Assembly (NCBI GenBank): GCA_051453625.1
Contig: JBOZIK010000001.1
Span: 169,962,424 to 170,026,423, forward strand
Reading direction: 5' to 3'
Origin: Welwitschia mirabilis
Lineage: Eukaryota; Gnetophyta; Gnetopsida; Welwitschiales
DNA: 64,000 nt
Shown here: positions 22,868-33,363 of the stretch, in pieces
Numbering within the stretch: the stretch's first letter is position 1
Layout: every line of letters starts with the position of its first letter
Position numbers and translations under genes: made by a program
Notes under the pieces: generated by a model
The model's database searches: none
The model's input: only the letters and a program-made list of their open reading frames with translations
What the model was told of the DNA's origin: nothing

Positions 22868-24050
22868 ATAGAGATATGGAACATTTCTTCTTGCTATACC
22901 AAGCAGTGAAATAATTACCAAAGAAAAAGCAATGATCACTTGTACTCTTTTGGTCATCTTTGCATCTAGCCTAGTCCACCTCACTATAACTTGTTAAACT
23001 TTTAGAAGTATTACTTGAATACCATAGCCCAAAATCAAGAGTATATTTAACATAGTGAAGTATACTCTTTGTAGTAGTGAGATGAGATTCTTTTGGTTTA
23101 TTTTAATACATAGCACACAAACCAATACTAAACGCTATGTTAGGATGACTAGCTATTAGATACAATAGACTTCTAATAATGCTATGATATAATTTTGATC
23201 CACATCCTTGCCTTCTTCATTAAGAGAAAGCTTGATGTTAGTGGCCATTGAAGAGTCCACACTCTTAGCATTTTTAAGTCTAAATTTTTTGATAAGATCT
23301 AAATAGTATTTCTTCTAATTTATAAAGATACCATTATCATGTTGTTGGATTTATAGACCTAAAAACATATTGACTAATTAATCTAATCATACTCATTTCA
23401 AATTTAGAGTTCATTAGATTTGTAAAATCATTTGCTAAACCTTCATTTGTTGACCCAAAAATAATGTCATACATATATATTTAAACCAGAATTAAATCAT
23501 CATCCACTAATTTTTAAATAATTTTCTATTAATATAGCCTCTAGTAAAATCATGTTAAAGCAAAAAAGAGGAAAGTTTCTCATACTAGACTTGAGGAGCT
23601 TGTTTTAGCCAATATCAAGCTTCATTTAGTTTGTAAATATATTCTGGTTTATGAGGATCAGCAAAGTCATAAGGTGGTTATACATAAATGTCTTCTCCAA
23701 TGTGACCATTTAGAAAAGCACTCTTTATATCCATTTCAAAAACTTTAATTTTCTTGTAATAAGCAAATGCTAGAAACATCCTTATAGACTCAATTCTAGA
23801 AATAGGAGTAAAAGTGTCATTATAATCTACTCCTTCTATTTGAAAGTACCCTTAAGCTATAAGCCTATCTTTGTTTTTTTCACTTACTTTATTTCTAAAA
23901 ANNNNNNNNNNACCTATGACATTTTTTTTAACTGGTTTAGGAATAGGAAACCACACCTAATTTTGAGAGTATTATTTAAGTTCTTCTTGTATTACATTCA
24001 TCTAACACAGATCAGTTTTAGCATCCTCAAAATTTTTGGTTCCACCTGAG
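22868..24050 (-). pseudogene. copia-A RT and N-terminal RNase H, decayed
   Basis: Minus-strand blocks from 24050 downward are: KNKDRLIA; GYFQIEGVDYNDTFTPISRI; MFLAFAYYKKIKVFEMDIKS then AFLNGHIGEDIYV (23640-23850). The catalytic YVDD box remains as YMYDIIFGSTNEG (about 23450-23490), with one Asp replaced by Tyr. Next come KLYHSIIRSLLYLIASHPNI then AFSIGLC (23110-23220). RNase H begins around 22990 and stops at WYSKKKCSISL near 22880, where gypsy-B interrupts it. A 10 N gap lies at 23902-23911. Confidence 0.9.
23902..23911. other. assembly gap (10 N)
   Basis: A short N run inside the copia-A RT remnant. Confidence 0.99.
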
Positions 24051-25060
24051 ATAACTAATAAAATATAAGCACTGAAATTCTTAAGAGATTTTCTAGTGAT
24101 TATATCTTATTCTATATTTTCAGTGATTGAATCCAGAGGATGATCCTTAAGCTCTTTGATTTCTGATGTTGGCTTATCTCTTAAATATCTTTATTATGAT
24201 AAAAAGAAGGAGGAATTAGATCATTATTAGGATCAGAGGATTTTGTTGTATTGGATACATCATGAATTTTGATATTTATAGATTCTTTCATATGAAGAAT
24301 GCATTTGTTGAGCACTCTATAAGCTCTACTTGATTGAGAGTATCCCAAGAAGCTTCCTTCATCAGATTTAAAATTAAATTTAACCAGGTTTTCTCTATCT
24401 CTTAGGATGAAGCAGTTACTTCTAAATGTTTTAAAATAGGATATATTAAGATTTTTCCCTTTCTAGAGTTTGTAAGGAGTTTTGAAAGCTCCTAGTCTCA
24501 AATATATGACAAGCTATATTCACTACTTCAGCCTAAAATATTTTTGGAATATATTTGTCATTTAGTATGACTCTTGTCATATCTAACAATGTATGATTTT
24601 TTAGCTATTCCATTTTATTGAGGAGTTTTTAAAGCTAATAATTCCTGGTCAATTCCATTTAAGTTACAATAATATTCAAATATTTCGTTTTTAAACTCTC
24701 TACCATTATCACTATAAATCTTCTTAATGATATACCCCTTTTTAATTTGAAGTTTCTTACAAATTCTAATAAATTTATCATATGCATTAGATTTTGCATG
24801 AAGAAAGGCTACTTAAGAGAATTTGAAAAAATCATTAACCATGACTAAAATGTATCTCTTTTCAAAGAAGCTTACTGTTTGAATAGAAATAACCAAATCC
24901 ATATGACTTAAATAAAATGGCTTATTGGTAGTAATATCACTTATTTCTTTATGATAATCTTTGGTTTGTTTCCCTTTTTATCAAGCATCACATAGGTCTT
25001 TATGAGTAATAAAAAGTTTTGGAAGATCTCTAACAATCTCATCATGATATATTTTCTTTA
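24051..25060 (-). pseudogene. copia-A integrase, decayed
   Basis: The minus strand reads KGKQTKDYHKE, HMDLVISIQTVSFFEKRYIL and VMVNDFFKFS. Further on come YSDNGREFKNEIFEYYCNLN and TPQ-stop-NGIAKKS. These match CxxCxxGKQ, HMDLFGPIQTxSLGGKRYxL, VDDYSRFTW, RSDHGGEFxNxxFxxFC and TPQQNGVVERKNR of Ty1/copia integrase. The first catalytic Asp region (DLFGP) is retained as DLVIS and the SDNG Asp is present. The stop in TPQQNG again replaces a Gln. Confidence 0.9.
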
Positions 25061-25149
25061 ATTTTTAAAGCTAATGTGACTTAAATGCTAATTCCAGAGA
25101 ATATCCTCTTGAATATAAGAAAAAATACAAATAGAATTTCTTGACTAAT

Positions 25150-25510
25150 TTACATAATAACATTTTTATGTCTCATTGGTACTAATAATAGTTGATCAGT
25201 TTTACCATGTTTTACTATATACTTATTTTCAGCAAAAGAAACTATAAGATCCTTACCACATAATTGACTAATACTTAATAAATTATTCTTTAATCCATTT
25301 ACAAATAATACATTATGAATATTTGGTAGATTATCTTGACCGATGATTCTAATTCCTTTAATTTGGGCTCTTCCATTATTGTCCACTATTACTTATCCTC
25401 CATCATATTTCTTGAATTTGATGAAGTTGGACTTATCATCTATTTGTCTCGAGTAATCACTATTAAGATACCAGTAAGAATGATTAGTTAACTTTAAATC
25501 CATTTGAATT
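25150..25510 (-). pseudogene. copia-A protease/gag-preintegrase segment, decayed
   Basis: A 78-codon open stretch at 25150-25386 reads MDNNGRAQIKGIRIIGQDNL followed by IHNVLFVNGLKNNLLSISQL and CGKDLIVSFAENKYIVKHGK. This is the conserved GxGKIxxxxxxxIxNVLLVDGLKHNLLSISQLCD region between the protease active site and integrase in SIRE/Maximus-type copia. The protease DSGC-T motif upstream is not readable, although SNHSYWYLNSDYSRQI-like wording near 25440-25490 suggests the C-SRHMTG stretch. Confidence 0.85.
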
Positions 25511-25599
25511 ATTAGGCTTTTATCTAAGGATTTAGGAATCCACTTCATGCATTTATTTTTGTTTGTATTTTAATTGGGTTCTAGAGAGAAATTAAATTT

Positions 25600-26111
25600 T
25601 AAACCTAGCATGAAGTGGGATAATCAACTCTTGCAAAAAATACAATTAATCCTTAAGTGTACTCTATTATTATAATAATGGTAGGTAATATTCGCTAATG
25701 AGTATTTGGAATTTACTTTATTCAAGGATTCAAAAACAAGACATGATTTGACCAGGTGTGAAAGAAGCTTGAAGAATAGTTACTGGTTAAAGTTCCTTTA
25801 GATAGCTTTGAATTTGAATCAAGTTTGTTTTTTAAATCTCTAATTTCCCTTTCTCTAGCCTCTAATATATCTAATAGATTTTAGATTTTAACATTCCATA
25901 TATAGTTCTACTTCTATTTTATTAATCATATCATCATTATCAAAGTAATCACTAATGGGTGTGGAGCATACTTTTTCATTTGTAAAGGCTAAGAGAGAAA
26001 TTCCACCTCTTTTTGAATCTGAGTTTAGTTTGTTTTTATTTTCTTCATCATCCCATGTTGCTGATAAGACTTTCTTTCCTTTTCTTTTATCATCTTTTTT
26101 GTTGTTTGGAT
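25600..26111 (-). pseudogene. copia-A gag C-terminal part, decayed
   Basis: Sequence at about 25880-26111 is co-linear with 32190-32416 (shared block GACTTTCTTTCCTTTTCTTT near 26069 and 32369), which is attached to a copia gag and primer site. On the minus strand it is Lys/Asp/Glu-rich, as expected for the region around and after the gag zinc knuckle. The gag capsid part would lie in or beyond the gap at 26112. The sequence beyond the gap does not match gag. Confidence 0.65.
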
Positions 26112-26211
26112 NNNNNNNNNNNNNNNNNNNNNNNNNNNNNNNNNNNNNNNNNNNNNNNNNNNNNNNNNNNNNNNNNNNNNNNNNNNNNNNNNNNNNNNNN
26201 NNNNNNNNNNN
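26112..26211. other. assembly gap (100 N)
   Basis: Exactly 100 N. The left flank is copia-A gag and the right flank is gypsy-C 3' sequence, so an element boundary is hidden here. Confidence 0.99.
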
Positions 26212-26772
26212 AGTTTTATTAATAATGCTTGATGTTTATTTTCAATCTTTTGGAGTTTTAAATGCTACTCTTCATCATTTTTATGATGGTACATTTGTTG
26301 GGCATTCATGGATCTAGTTGATTCTAATTAGCAAATTTTACTGATTACTCTTTTCATGCTTATCAGGATATTTCAAACATCTCTATTTTGCAAATCTAAC
26401 ATTACTACACTCAAATTTGCACTTAATTCATCAGTTGTCCAAATTCAAAAACACCCATCATCTGCCTTCTTATTCTTGCGGTAGCCAATACAGGATGTAT
26501 GATTTTTCTTAAGTACAGGACTTATTTTTATGCTCATTTTTATAAATTTTTGAGTTATTTCAGAATTTTTATGAGACATAATTTTTTTTAGAATTTTCAC
26601 TTCATACACATGATATGTTACATGCTATTTTCCTATGTGATGTATTTGAGATTATTTATGAGCCTATTTTATAATTTCTAGATTGAATTTTTTTCAAAAG
26701 ACAATTTAACTCACAATTATAGTTATTCGTCTAGTTTTTATCATGGACTAATAAAGGCTAAGTGGAGGGATA
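26212..26772 (+). mobile_element. gypsy-C 3' terminal internal sequence with polypurine tract
   Basis: T-rich noncoding sequence ending in AAAGGCTAAGTGGAGGG, which matches the gypsy-B polypurine tract, two bases before an LTR start. No coding signal was recognised; the short plus-strand open stretch across the gap is an artefact. The rest of gypsy-C upstream is missing. Confidence 0.6.
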
Positions 26773-27861
26773 TGATGCACTACCAAATTCTATGTATTTG
26801 ATGAAGTGTTGTGAGATATTTTGTAGGATATCTATAAAGGTTTAGATGCAATTCCAAGGATTATGAAGAATTAATAAATGATCAAAAACATATGAAATTC
26901 TTGGCATATTCAGAGGCGTTTCAGACACATTCTGATATACATGACTTTGAAGGAAGATCACTGATGTGAAAGGAAGATTTCTCTTAAGTTAAAAAGACTA
27001 AGAAGACTATCATCCCCTCTGTTGTCCCCATGACAGGTAGGACAACAACGCTATGGATGTCACATGATAATGTTAACATGGACTGAAGCCAGTATTACTA
27101 CTGAGTCATCCTTTCTAAAGAGGTATCATCCCCATTGTTGTCCCATGACATGCAGGATGACAAATGTAATGTTTAAACCATCATCCCCTTGGTTGTTCCC
27201 ATGAGAAGTAGGACAACAATTATAACTGCCAAGCTACCTTTCTTTGTTTTATCTATTTCTTTCTTATAATTGAGCATGTAGTCCTATAAATAAAAACCTC
27301 CTTAGACTTTTTCATTTATCTTTGATGCACTAAAAATTCTCGTGATAGGAGATCAAAGGGTGGGGGATCCATCTCGATAGTTGCAGAAAGGTATTCCCTT
27401 GGGGAAGAGCTATGCATCCTCCATTGAAGCTTAGCTATTTTGTAATCCAGATGCCAATTCTATCTTTAATATAAAACTCTATTTTAATTATGCATTTAGT
27501 TTTGTTATATTTTCCTTATGGTTTATGTTGTTCTTGATTCTTTGACAAGTTTCATTGATGATATAGATCTTAATGATAGCTTTTTTTAAGGTTGAATTAA
27601 GTAGTTTTAGATTTTTTTTTCATTACATTTAGATTTAGTTTTACTCACATTGCATTACATCTTTATTTCTTGCACTGTTATTAAGTTTTGATTACCATAT
27701 TCTCTTTGAAAATAAATTCTTATTTTTCTCTTGTAAGTCTTCAATGGGTTACAACATTTGGGTCACTCCCATTCATAATAGAGTGTGTATTTTTCAATCT
27801 ATATATTTTGATTAATAGGATCTGGAATAAGACGTGAAGTTGCAAAAAATAAACCATGACA
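26773..27861 (+). repeat. gypsy-C LTR (B-like, about 1.09 kb)
   Basis: Starts TGATGCACTACC and ends CCATGACA. It is co-linear with the gypsy-B LTRs, for example GATAGGAGATCAAAGGG near 27342 and GGGTTACAACATTTGGGTCA near 27747. The preceding polypurine tract makes it a 3' LTR. Three successive copies of a TCATCCCC..TGT(C/T)(G/C)TCCC..ATGACAGGTAGGACAAC-type inverted motif lie at about 27008-27215. No primer site follows; the next sequence is RT of a different element (gypsy-E). Confidence 0.82.
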
Positions 27862-29198
27862 AATAGGAAGGCTATTGAGGTATTTATGGATGATTTCTTA
27901 ACTTTTGAAAATAATTTTGATGAGTTATTTAATAGATTGGAAAGAGTTTTAAAAAGATGTGAAGAAAAACACCCAAAACTTAGCTAGTCAAAAAGTCATC
28001 TTATAGTGATAGAAGGCATAGTTTTGAGACATAAAATATCTTAAAAAAAGATTGAGAGTAATGAACAAAAACTTAAATCTATAAAATATATTTTACTCTT
28101 AACCAAACTAAAAGAATTAAAATCTTTCTTAGGCATGTTGGATATTATAGAAGATTTATATTTAACTTTAGTAAAATTGCTAAACTTATGAGTAACCTCT
28201 TACAGAAAGATGTGGAATATAATTAGACTAATAAATGTTAAGGTAGCTATTAAAATTTAAAAGATAAACTTTTACCAGCACCTATTTTAGAAGGAACTAA
28301 TTGGATAAGACCATTTCATATTATGGTCAATGCCTCTAGTCATGCTATGGGAGCTATTTTGGGGCACAAAAATGAAAATAATAAGCCATATGCTATTACC
28401 TAAATTAGTGAGAACTTTAAACCAGATTTATAAAATTACAAAGTAATCGAAAAAGAGTTGTTAGTGGTAGTGATGATAGTATAAAAATTCAGACATTATG
28501 TTCTAGATTACAAAATAAAAGTTCATACAAACCATAGTGATATTAGATTTTTAATAAATAAAAAAGAGGCTACTTCAAGAATTATGAGATGGATATTATT
28601 AATTCAAGAATTTAACTTAAAAATTATTGATAGAAAAGGGACAAAAAATGTAGTAACAAATCATCTCTCAAGATTAGAGTTTCTTAATGAAAAACAAATA
28701 AACATAAGAAATGAATTTCCAAATGGACATCTCTTTCAAGTAAAAAGTAGTCTATGGTATACTGACATAGCAAATTTTTAAGTAAGTAGAAAATTACCAT
28801 CTTTTATGAATTATTATAAAAGAAAAAGATTATTAATAGAATTCAAAGACTACATATAACATGATAAGATGTTATTTAAAAGATGTAAAAATCATGTTAT
28901 TAGAAGATGTGTAGAAAAAAACTAGAAACAAGAAATTTTGAAGGAAGCTCATGAGGGAAAAGGAGGAGGACATTATAGTGAAAGAAGAATAAAAATAAAA
29001 ATTCTTCATATAGGATATTACTAACCCATAATATTTAGAGATTGAGATGCTTATGTTCAGAGTTGTGATAAGTGTCAAAGAGAAGAAGCATTTAATCAAA
29101 AATTAGAAATTCCATAATAATGAATTTAGTCAATTGAATTATTTGATGTTTGTGGAATAAATTTCATTATAGCTATTAACCCTTCCTCTTATGGAAAG
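27862..29198 (+). pseudogene. gypsy-E fragment: RT, RNase H and N-terminal integrase
   Basis: It starts abruptly at RKAIEVFMDDFLTFENNFDE, the catalytic MDD box of gypsy RT. The RT thumb follows (HPKLS-stop-SKSHLIVIEGIVLRHKIS). RNase H blocks are at 28290-28680: FHIMVNASSHAMGAILGHKN, VIEKELLVVV, IKVHTNHSDIRFLINKKEA and GTKNVVTNHLSRLEF. The integrase zinc region includes HEGKGGGHYSERR and YVQSCDKCQRE (28930-29090). It breaks off within LFDVCGINFI (family FDVWGIDFMGPFPxS) and SSYGK near 29190, where a copia LTR begins. The segment 28584-28781 is open but is only part of RNase H. It is decayed, with many stops. Confidence 0.9.
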
Positions 29199-30712
29199 TG
29201 AAATACGGATTGACTCTAAAGTGGGTGAATAGGTCATAAGAAAAATATTCATCCACTTTGAAGACCTATAAATAAAAATCAAATACTCCATCAAAAATCA
29301 CACAATATTTTTAATGATGGATAGACACCACCCTTCAGCTATTAGATAACCTATCCCTAGCTGGCATAGATTAACCTCAAAGGTTGGTTTTTAGACTCAT
29401 CATAAACCTATACAATCACTAGAGGATTTTAGGGCTGATCCATAATCATGAAAGGAAGAATATAAGCAAAGTGTATAAATGCATAGTTATGCTTCACAAG
29501 AATAAGATGCACAGCAAGCTCTTGCAAGTGTAGGTACAAAGAAAAGCTTCCAAAATAAATCTAAACTCATAGTCATTCAAGTACATAATGATTGATGTAA
29601 CATTTCAATATCAAAAGAGGTAACATTCACTTTGAAGAGGAAGGTACTTAAATAGAGTAGCCACAAAAATTAGCTATTTGGAGATAAAAAGTAGACCATT
29701 GTAATAGATTCTGCACTTTTTGATGAATTGTGAAAGTATAATAATTAAATTTTTAATACATTGGGTCGACCTCAAAATAAACTTGGTCATTCTAGTATCT
29801 AGTCACCCTTATTAGTTTAGTTCAGTCGCCCTTTCTTAACTCAGATTTATCAGTATGTTTCATAGGAAAAGTGAGTCACCCTTCTCTATTTTATTCACTC
29901 ACCCTTTCTTGACTTAGATCTGTCATTCTATTACATAGAAACATTCAGTTACCCTTTAATAAATATGAGGTCAACCTTATTTAGGTTGTCTTAACTTGAG
30001 ATCTAGGTCGACTTATTTACAATTATTTCTAAGTAGTACATGATCATTCTTAATTATACATTCCATCACCCTTACTATTAGTAGACTAAAATCTGCAGAA
30101 TACAGTTTATTTGCCCTTAAGTATATGATAGGTAACCTACTTTTATGTAATAGGTTTGAAAGTCAGTTGCTGTATGTGACATGCATGGTCACCCGTGCTG
30201 AAACCAGTCTTCATCTGATTAGCAATTTTTTTGCCCTGATTTGAAAACTCAGTCACCAAATCCTGAAGAAGTTTTACCTTACTAACAGTCTGGTTACTCT
30301 TTGATTTTCATATGATCACTCACTTATTATTCAGGGTTTGTTCATATAACAGGTCGGTCGCCCAGGTTTATATAGTAGTTGCTCGGTGCTGGAAAATCTC
30401 TGCAGAATAACTAACTCCACAAAAAATTGTTAATTTGATCAATGACAATAGGTTCTTAAAAAACTCCTCCTTTATCATTGATTGAGGAAAAACACTATTT
30501 TAAAATGTGTTTCTCCCTTAAAATAAATTTTTAATCAAGTTAAATTAACACGAGTTTTTTAGATAAAACATAGTTCACACAAAAGATATTTTCATTGGTA
30601 TAAAAAAAAACATTTTGTATTAATCAAAGATTTAAATTTTGATATACAACAGAAGGATTATGTTTGATGTTAATGATCACAAAAAATACATATGATAAAA
30701 ATATAATTTGTT
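29199..30712 (-). repeat. copia-A family LTR, copy 2 (3' LTR)
   Basis: Co-linear with 6847-8308 and 33364-34605, for example the plus-strand block AACCTATACAATCACTAGA(G)GATTTTAGGGC near 29405-29435. A polypurine tract and a short env-like tail precede it on the minus strand. U3 (29760-30400) is rich in recurring TCACCC, TCGCCC and GTCGAC blocks. Its outer end cuts into gypsy-E integrase. Confidence 0.8.
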
Positions 30713-30726
30713 CTTCCCCCTTTTTG
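30710..30726 (-). other. copia-A family polypurine tract, copy 2
   Basis: On the minus strand TTTCATCAAAAAGGGGGAAG precedes the LTR. It is the best preserved of the tracts of this family on this strand. Confidence 0.75.
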
Positions 30727-30900
30727 ATGAAATTAAGAGTAGGAAGTACAATAAGAGAGAGAGAAGGAAAAGACTTAATTAGAATCTAATCCTTCAGAGA
30801 ACTGGGCACCTTCGCTTTGAGAAGTATCATTGACTAGAGTACCACTAGCAATGAAAGTAGCCTTAATATGCCAAGTGCAATATTACCATTACCAACCTTC
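30727..30900 (-). pseudogene. env-like frame tail, copia-A family copy 2
   Basis: The minus strand is alignable with the plus-strand sequence at 31950-32110 (GGCATATTAAGGCTAC versus GGCATATCAAGGCTTC; GGTACTCTAGTCAATGA versus AGTACTCTAGTTAAGAA). It is the last roughly 50 codons of the env-like frame and its 3' end. It stops near 30900, where orientation switches. Confidence 0.7.
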
Positions 30901-30939
30901 TTAATTGGTCATCCACATTTAAGATGATGAGCCATAGAT

Positions 30940-32110
30940 TTTTAAATCTGTCCATCTCTTTTCAAACCCTCATTTGTCGCTTTCATTTCTTATCATTTTC
31001 ATCAGCTCCTGTGATCCAATCTTCTCCTTTCTCATGTTTTTTCTTTAGATCTAGTCTTCAAATATTTTCTTAACAGTTAGGAGAGGGTTCCAAAAAAAGA
31101 AGAAAGGAGTCTGCTGTCAAACCTCCTAGCTACATCTTTTCAAGAATGAGCTTAGAGAAATTGAATGTTTTGAAAATCATTTTGAGTCCAACCCCATTAC
31201 TTTGGAGAGGACCTACGAATCTATGCAATTCCTCAGTCTAAAGGAGATCTAGAATCTTCTTGAGGAAGTAAACTAGAGTTATTTCCTTCATGTATTAGGC
31301 ACATGTTATCCTTTAGTTACTCGTTTATTTTATTTAAATTCTAGATTTGATCCTGCTTACTCCACTTTTATTACCTCTATTTTTGGCCATGAGATGCACA
31401 TAAATACTAACCTGTTCACTTCCCTCACTGGGCTACCTCGAGAAAACATAGGAGAATATTGGCCCATGGCTAAGTCCTTTGAAGAAGCATGCTGCCACTT
31501 AGCATGTATGTGGTACTTCTCTTACTTAGAAGAAGACTCTTAAAGCCTCTCAACTTCTCCTTAGGTTTCATCTTTTGCATTTAATTTTGTTATACAATTT
31601 TCTTCTTATTGCCAGGTACAAATATGAACTCTCTAACTACCAAGTCTTCCTTCTCTACTTGTTGGATTGGAGATGTAACATTGATGCTCCTAGCATTATG
31701 CTAAAGCACATGGAAAATTAGCTTTAGCCTTGAAAGATTCGCATCCTACCATATCCCTTTCTTATCATGTGGATTTGTTGATGCTTTGACATTTATCATC
31801 TTGCTCGGTAGAAGGTTCAGAAGCTCATAGGGCTCATTAACCATGCCACACTCTCCAGAATGTACATTTTTGAGGATCCTGCTACTCCTACTAGGCCCAA
31901 GGTCAAGGCCTCTTATACTCCAAAAATCCTTCATCTTTTGCATTGTCTCGACTCTCACACTTGGCATATCAAGGCTTCTCTCATCGCTAGTAGTACTCTA
32001 GTTAAGAACACTTCTCAAAGAGAGGGTACCTAGTCCTATGAAATATCAGTGTCTGATTAAGTCTTTCCCTTCTCTTTTTCTCGTTGTACTCCTTATTCTT
32101 GATTTCATCA
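30940..32110 (+). pseudogene. env-like (putative plant transposon protein) frame, copia-A family, inverted piece
   Basis: The clearest copy of the third frame. Readable blocks include YPLVTRLFYLNSRFDPAYST then FITSIFGHEMHINTNLFTSL and TGLPRENIGEYWP (31300-31465). After a shift come LLHLILLYNFLLIARYKYEL and CNIDAPSIMLKHMEN, then MYIFEDPATPTRPKVKAS. The arrangement LVRxFYxNL..V.G..I......LLGLP followed by RLLHxxIxxxLLPR..Y is that of the plant transposon protein domain (PF20167) found in copia elements; this assignment is from memory. It carries several stops and at least one frameshift. It has the opposite strand to its neighbours. The minus-strand open stretch at 31746-31967 is a shadow. Confidence 0.7.
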
Positions 32111-32180
32111 AAAAGGGGGAGAACAAATTATATTTTTATCGTATGTATTTTTTTGTTTTCTTTCTTTAGATTATTTACTC
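32108..32180 (+). other. polypurine tract and LTR stub of the inverted copia piece
   Basis: TTTCATCAAAAAGGGGGAGA at about 32103-32122 is followed by CAAATTATATTTTTATCGTA, the LTR start also seen after the minus-strand tract at 30710. Only about 55 bases of LTR remain before minus-strand gag sequence begins. Confidence 0.7.
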
Positions 32181-32184
32181 TAAG

Positions 32185-33349
32185 GGCCAAATTTTGACAT
32201 TCCATATAAGTTCCACTTCTATTTCAATGAGTATATCACTATCATTAAAAGAATTAATGGTGGGTGAGGAACATATCTTTTCAATAAAAGCCATGAGAGA
32301 AATTTCACCTCGCTCTAAATTTGAGTTTTGTTCACTTTTACTTTCTTCATCATTCCATGTTACTGATAAGACTTTCTTTCCTTTTCTTTTATCATCTTTT
32401 TTGTTGTTTGGGTAGACATTAGAAGTGTGACCAAAACTCTTCCAAGAGTAGCATTAGATGTCTCATTGCTCCTTATCTTTTCTTCTTGGTGATCTTCTAG
32501 ATTGATCTCCATTTTATCTTTATTGAATAAACACTTGAATCTTCTAACTAGAAGAGACACGTCATCCTCACTTTCTAGTTCTTAATATGATCCTTTTTTA
32601 ATATTGATGTTTTCATGAGTAGTTATTAATGCTATGATTTCCTTCTTCTACTTTCCAAATTTTAGTTCAAACATGTGAAGGTCTCCTTGGAGCTCATCTA
32701 TCTTTATGATATTTAGGTCCTTACTTTCTTTGATGGTAGTTACTTTTGACTCAAATCTCTTAGAAATAGGTTTCAATGCCTTACATACTACTCTTGACTC
32801 CTTGATGAGTTCATCGAGGGCATGCATAGAATTGACAATATCTGTTAGTTTTGTAAAAAAATTCATTTATAACTTCATCCTCTTCCATTTTGAGATTTTT
32901 GAACTGAGTAATAAGCATCTAAACCTTTGCTTACTTTACTAGGCTTGTTCCTTCATGAGTGGTCTATTAAATATCACATACTTTCTTAGTTGTGGTGCAA
33001 TTTACTACTTATTTAAAATCTTCTGAACTTATGGCATAAAAGATTTCATTCAAGCTTTTGAAGTTGCATGATGCTATCATATTTTCTTCAAATGTTTACT
33101 TGTTTTTTTCTCTTTAGAGATGTTATCTTGATTATCAAATCCTACATAGTATTAAAAAAATAGTAATTAGTACTAGACTTCCATATTTCAAGGTCTATGG
33201 ATTAAACAAAGACCCTTATTTTCACCTTCCAATAATCATAGTTAATTCCATCAAAAAATGGAGCTCTTATAACATAATTTTTTTTAAGGGGGGATTCATT
33301 TTCTAGGTAGATGAAGCAGAGATCTATTAGGATCTATTGCTTAACTAAA
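32185..33349 (-). pseudogene. copia gag (UBN2-type), copia-A family copy 3, decayed
   Basis: Minus-strand open stretches give MNFFTKLTDIVNSMHALDEL with SKRFESKVTTIKESKDLNII and ELQGDLHMFELKFGK (32648-32866). The family pattern is RFTxIVNxLxALGK..., LPxxWExKVTAIxEAKDL, LEELxGSLMTHE, the UBN2/Retrotran_gag_2 capsid of copia. Downstream at 32360-32560 comes VRRFKCLFNKD, then a Lys/Glu-rich stretch (family LxRKFxxFLRKKxxxK). Ends on the high side at the primer site, so it is the 5' part of an element cut at about 32185. Confidence 0.85.
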
Positions 33350-33361
33350 GCTCTAATATCA
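33350..33361 (-). other. copia primer binding site (initiator Met type)
   Basis: On the minus strand TGATATTAGAGC lies two bases after the LTR end. The usual plant copia site is TGGTATCAGAGC; the two differences are G-to-A and C-to-T. It fixes this LTR as a 5' LTR. Confidence 0.85.
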
Positions 33362-33363
33362 AT

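Larger units (their letters stand above)
6847..26111 (-). mobile_element. copia-A, SIRE/Maximus-like Ty1/copia element, interrupted
   Basis: The minus strand carries gag, gag-preintegrase, INT, RT and RNase H (22870-26111), continuing at 10319-10064 with the rest of RNase H, then an env-like region, a polypurine tract and a 3' LTR ending near 6847. INT before RT defines Ty1/copia, and an env-like frame between RNase H and the 3' LTR is typical of the SIRE/Maximus group. Gypsy-B (10320-22864) sits inside the RNase H domain. The 5' end is lost at an N gap (26112-26211) and no 5' LTR is attached. Other pieces of the same family lie at 29199-34605. Confidence 0.85.

Noticed and set aside
31746-31967. 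73-codon minus-strand frame with a protein-like composition
   Set aside because: It is antisense to the plus-strand env-like frame, which is supported by comparison with a second copy.
32706-32942. Plus-strand 78-codon frame
   Set aside because: It is the antisense of the copia gag remnant on the minus strand.
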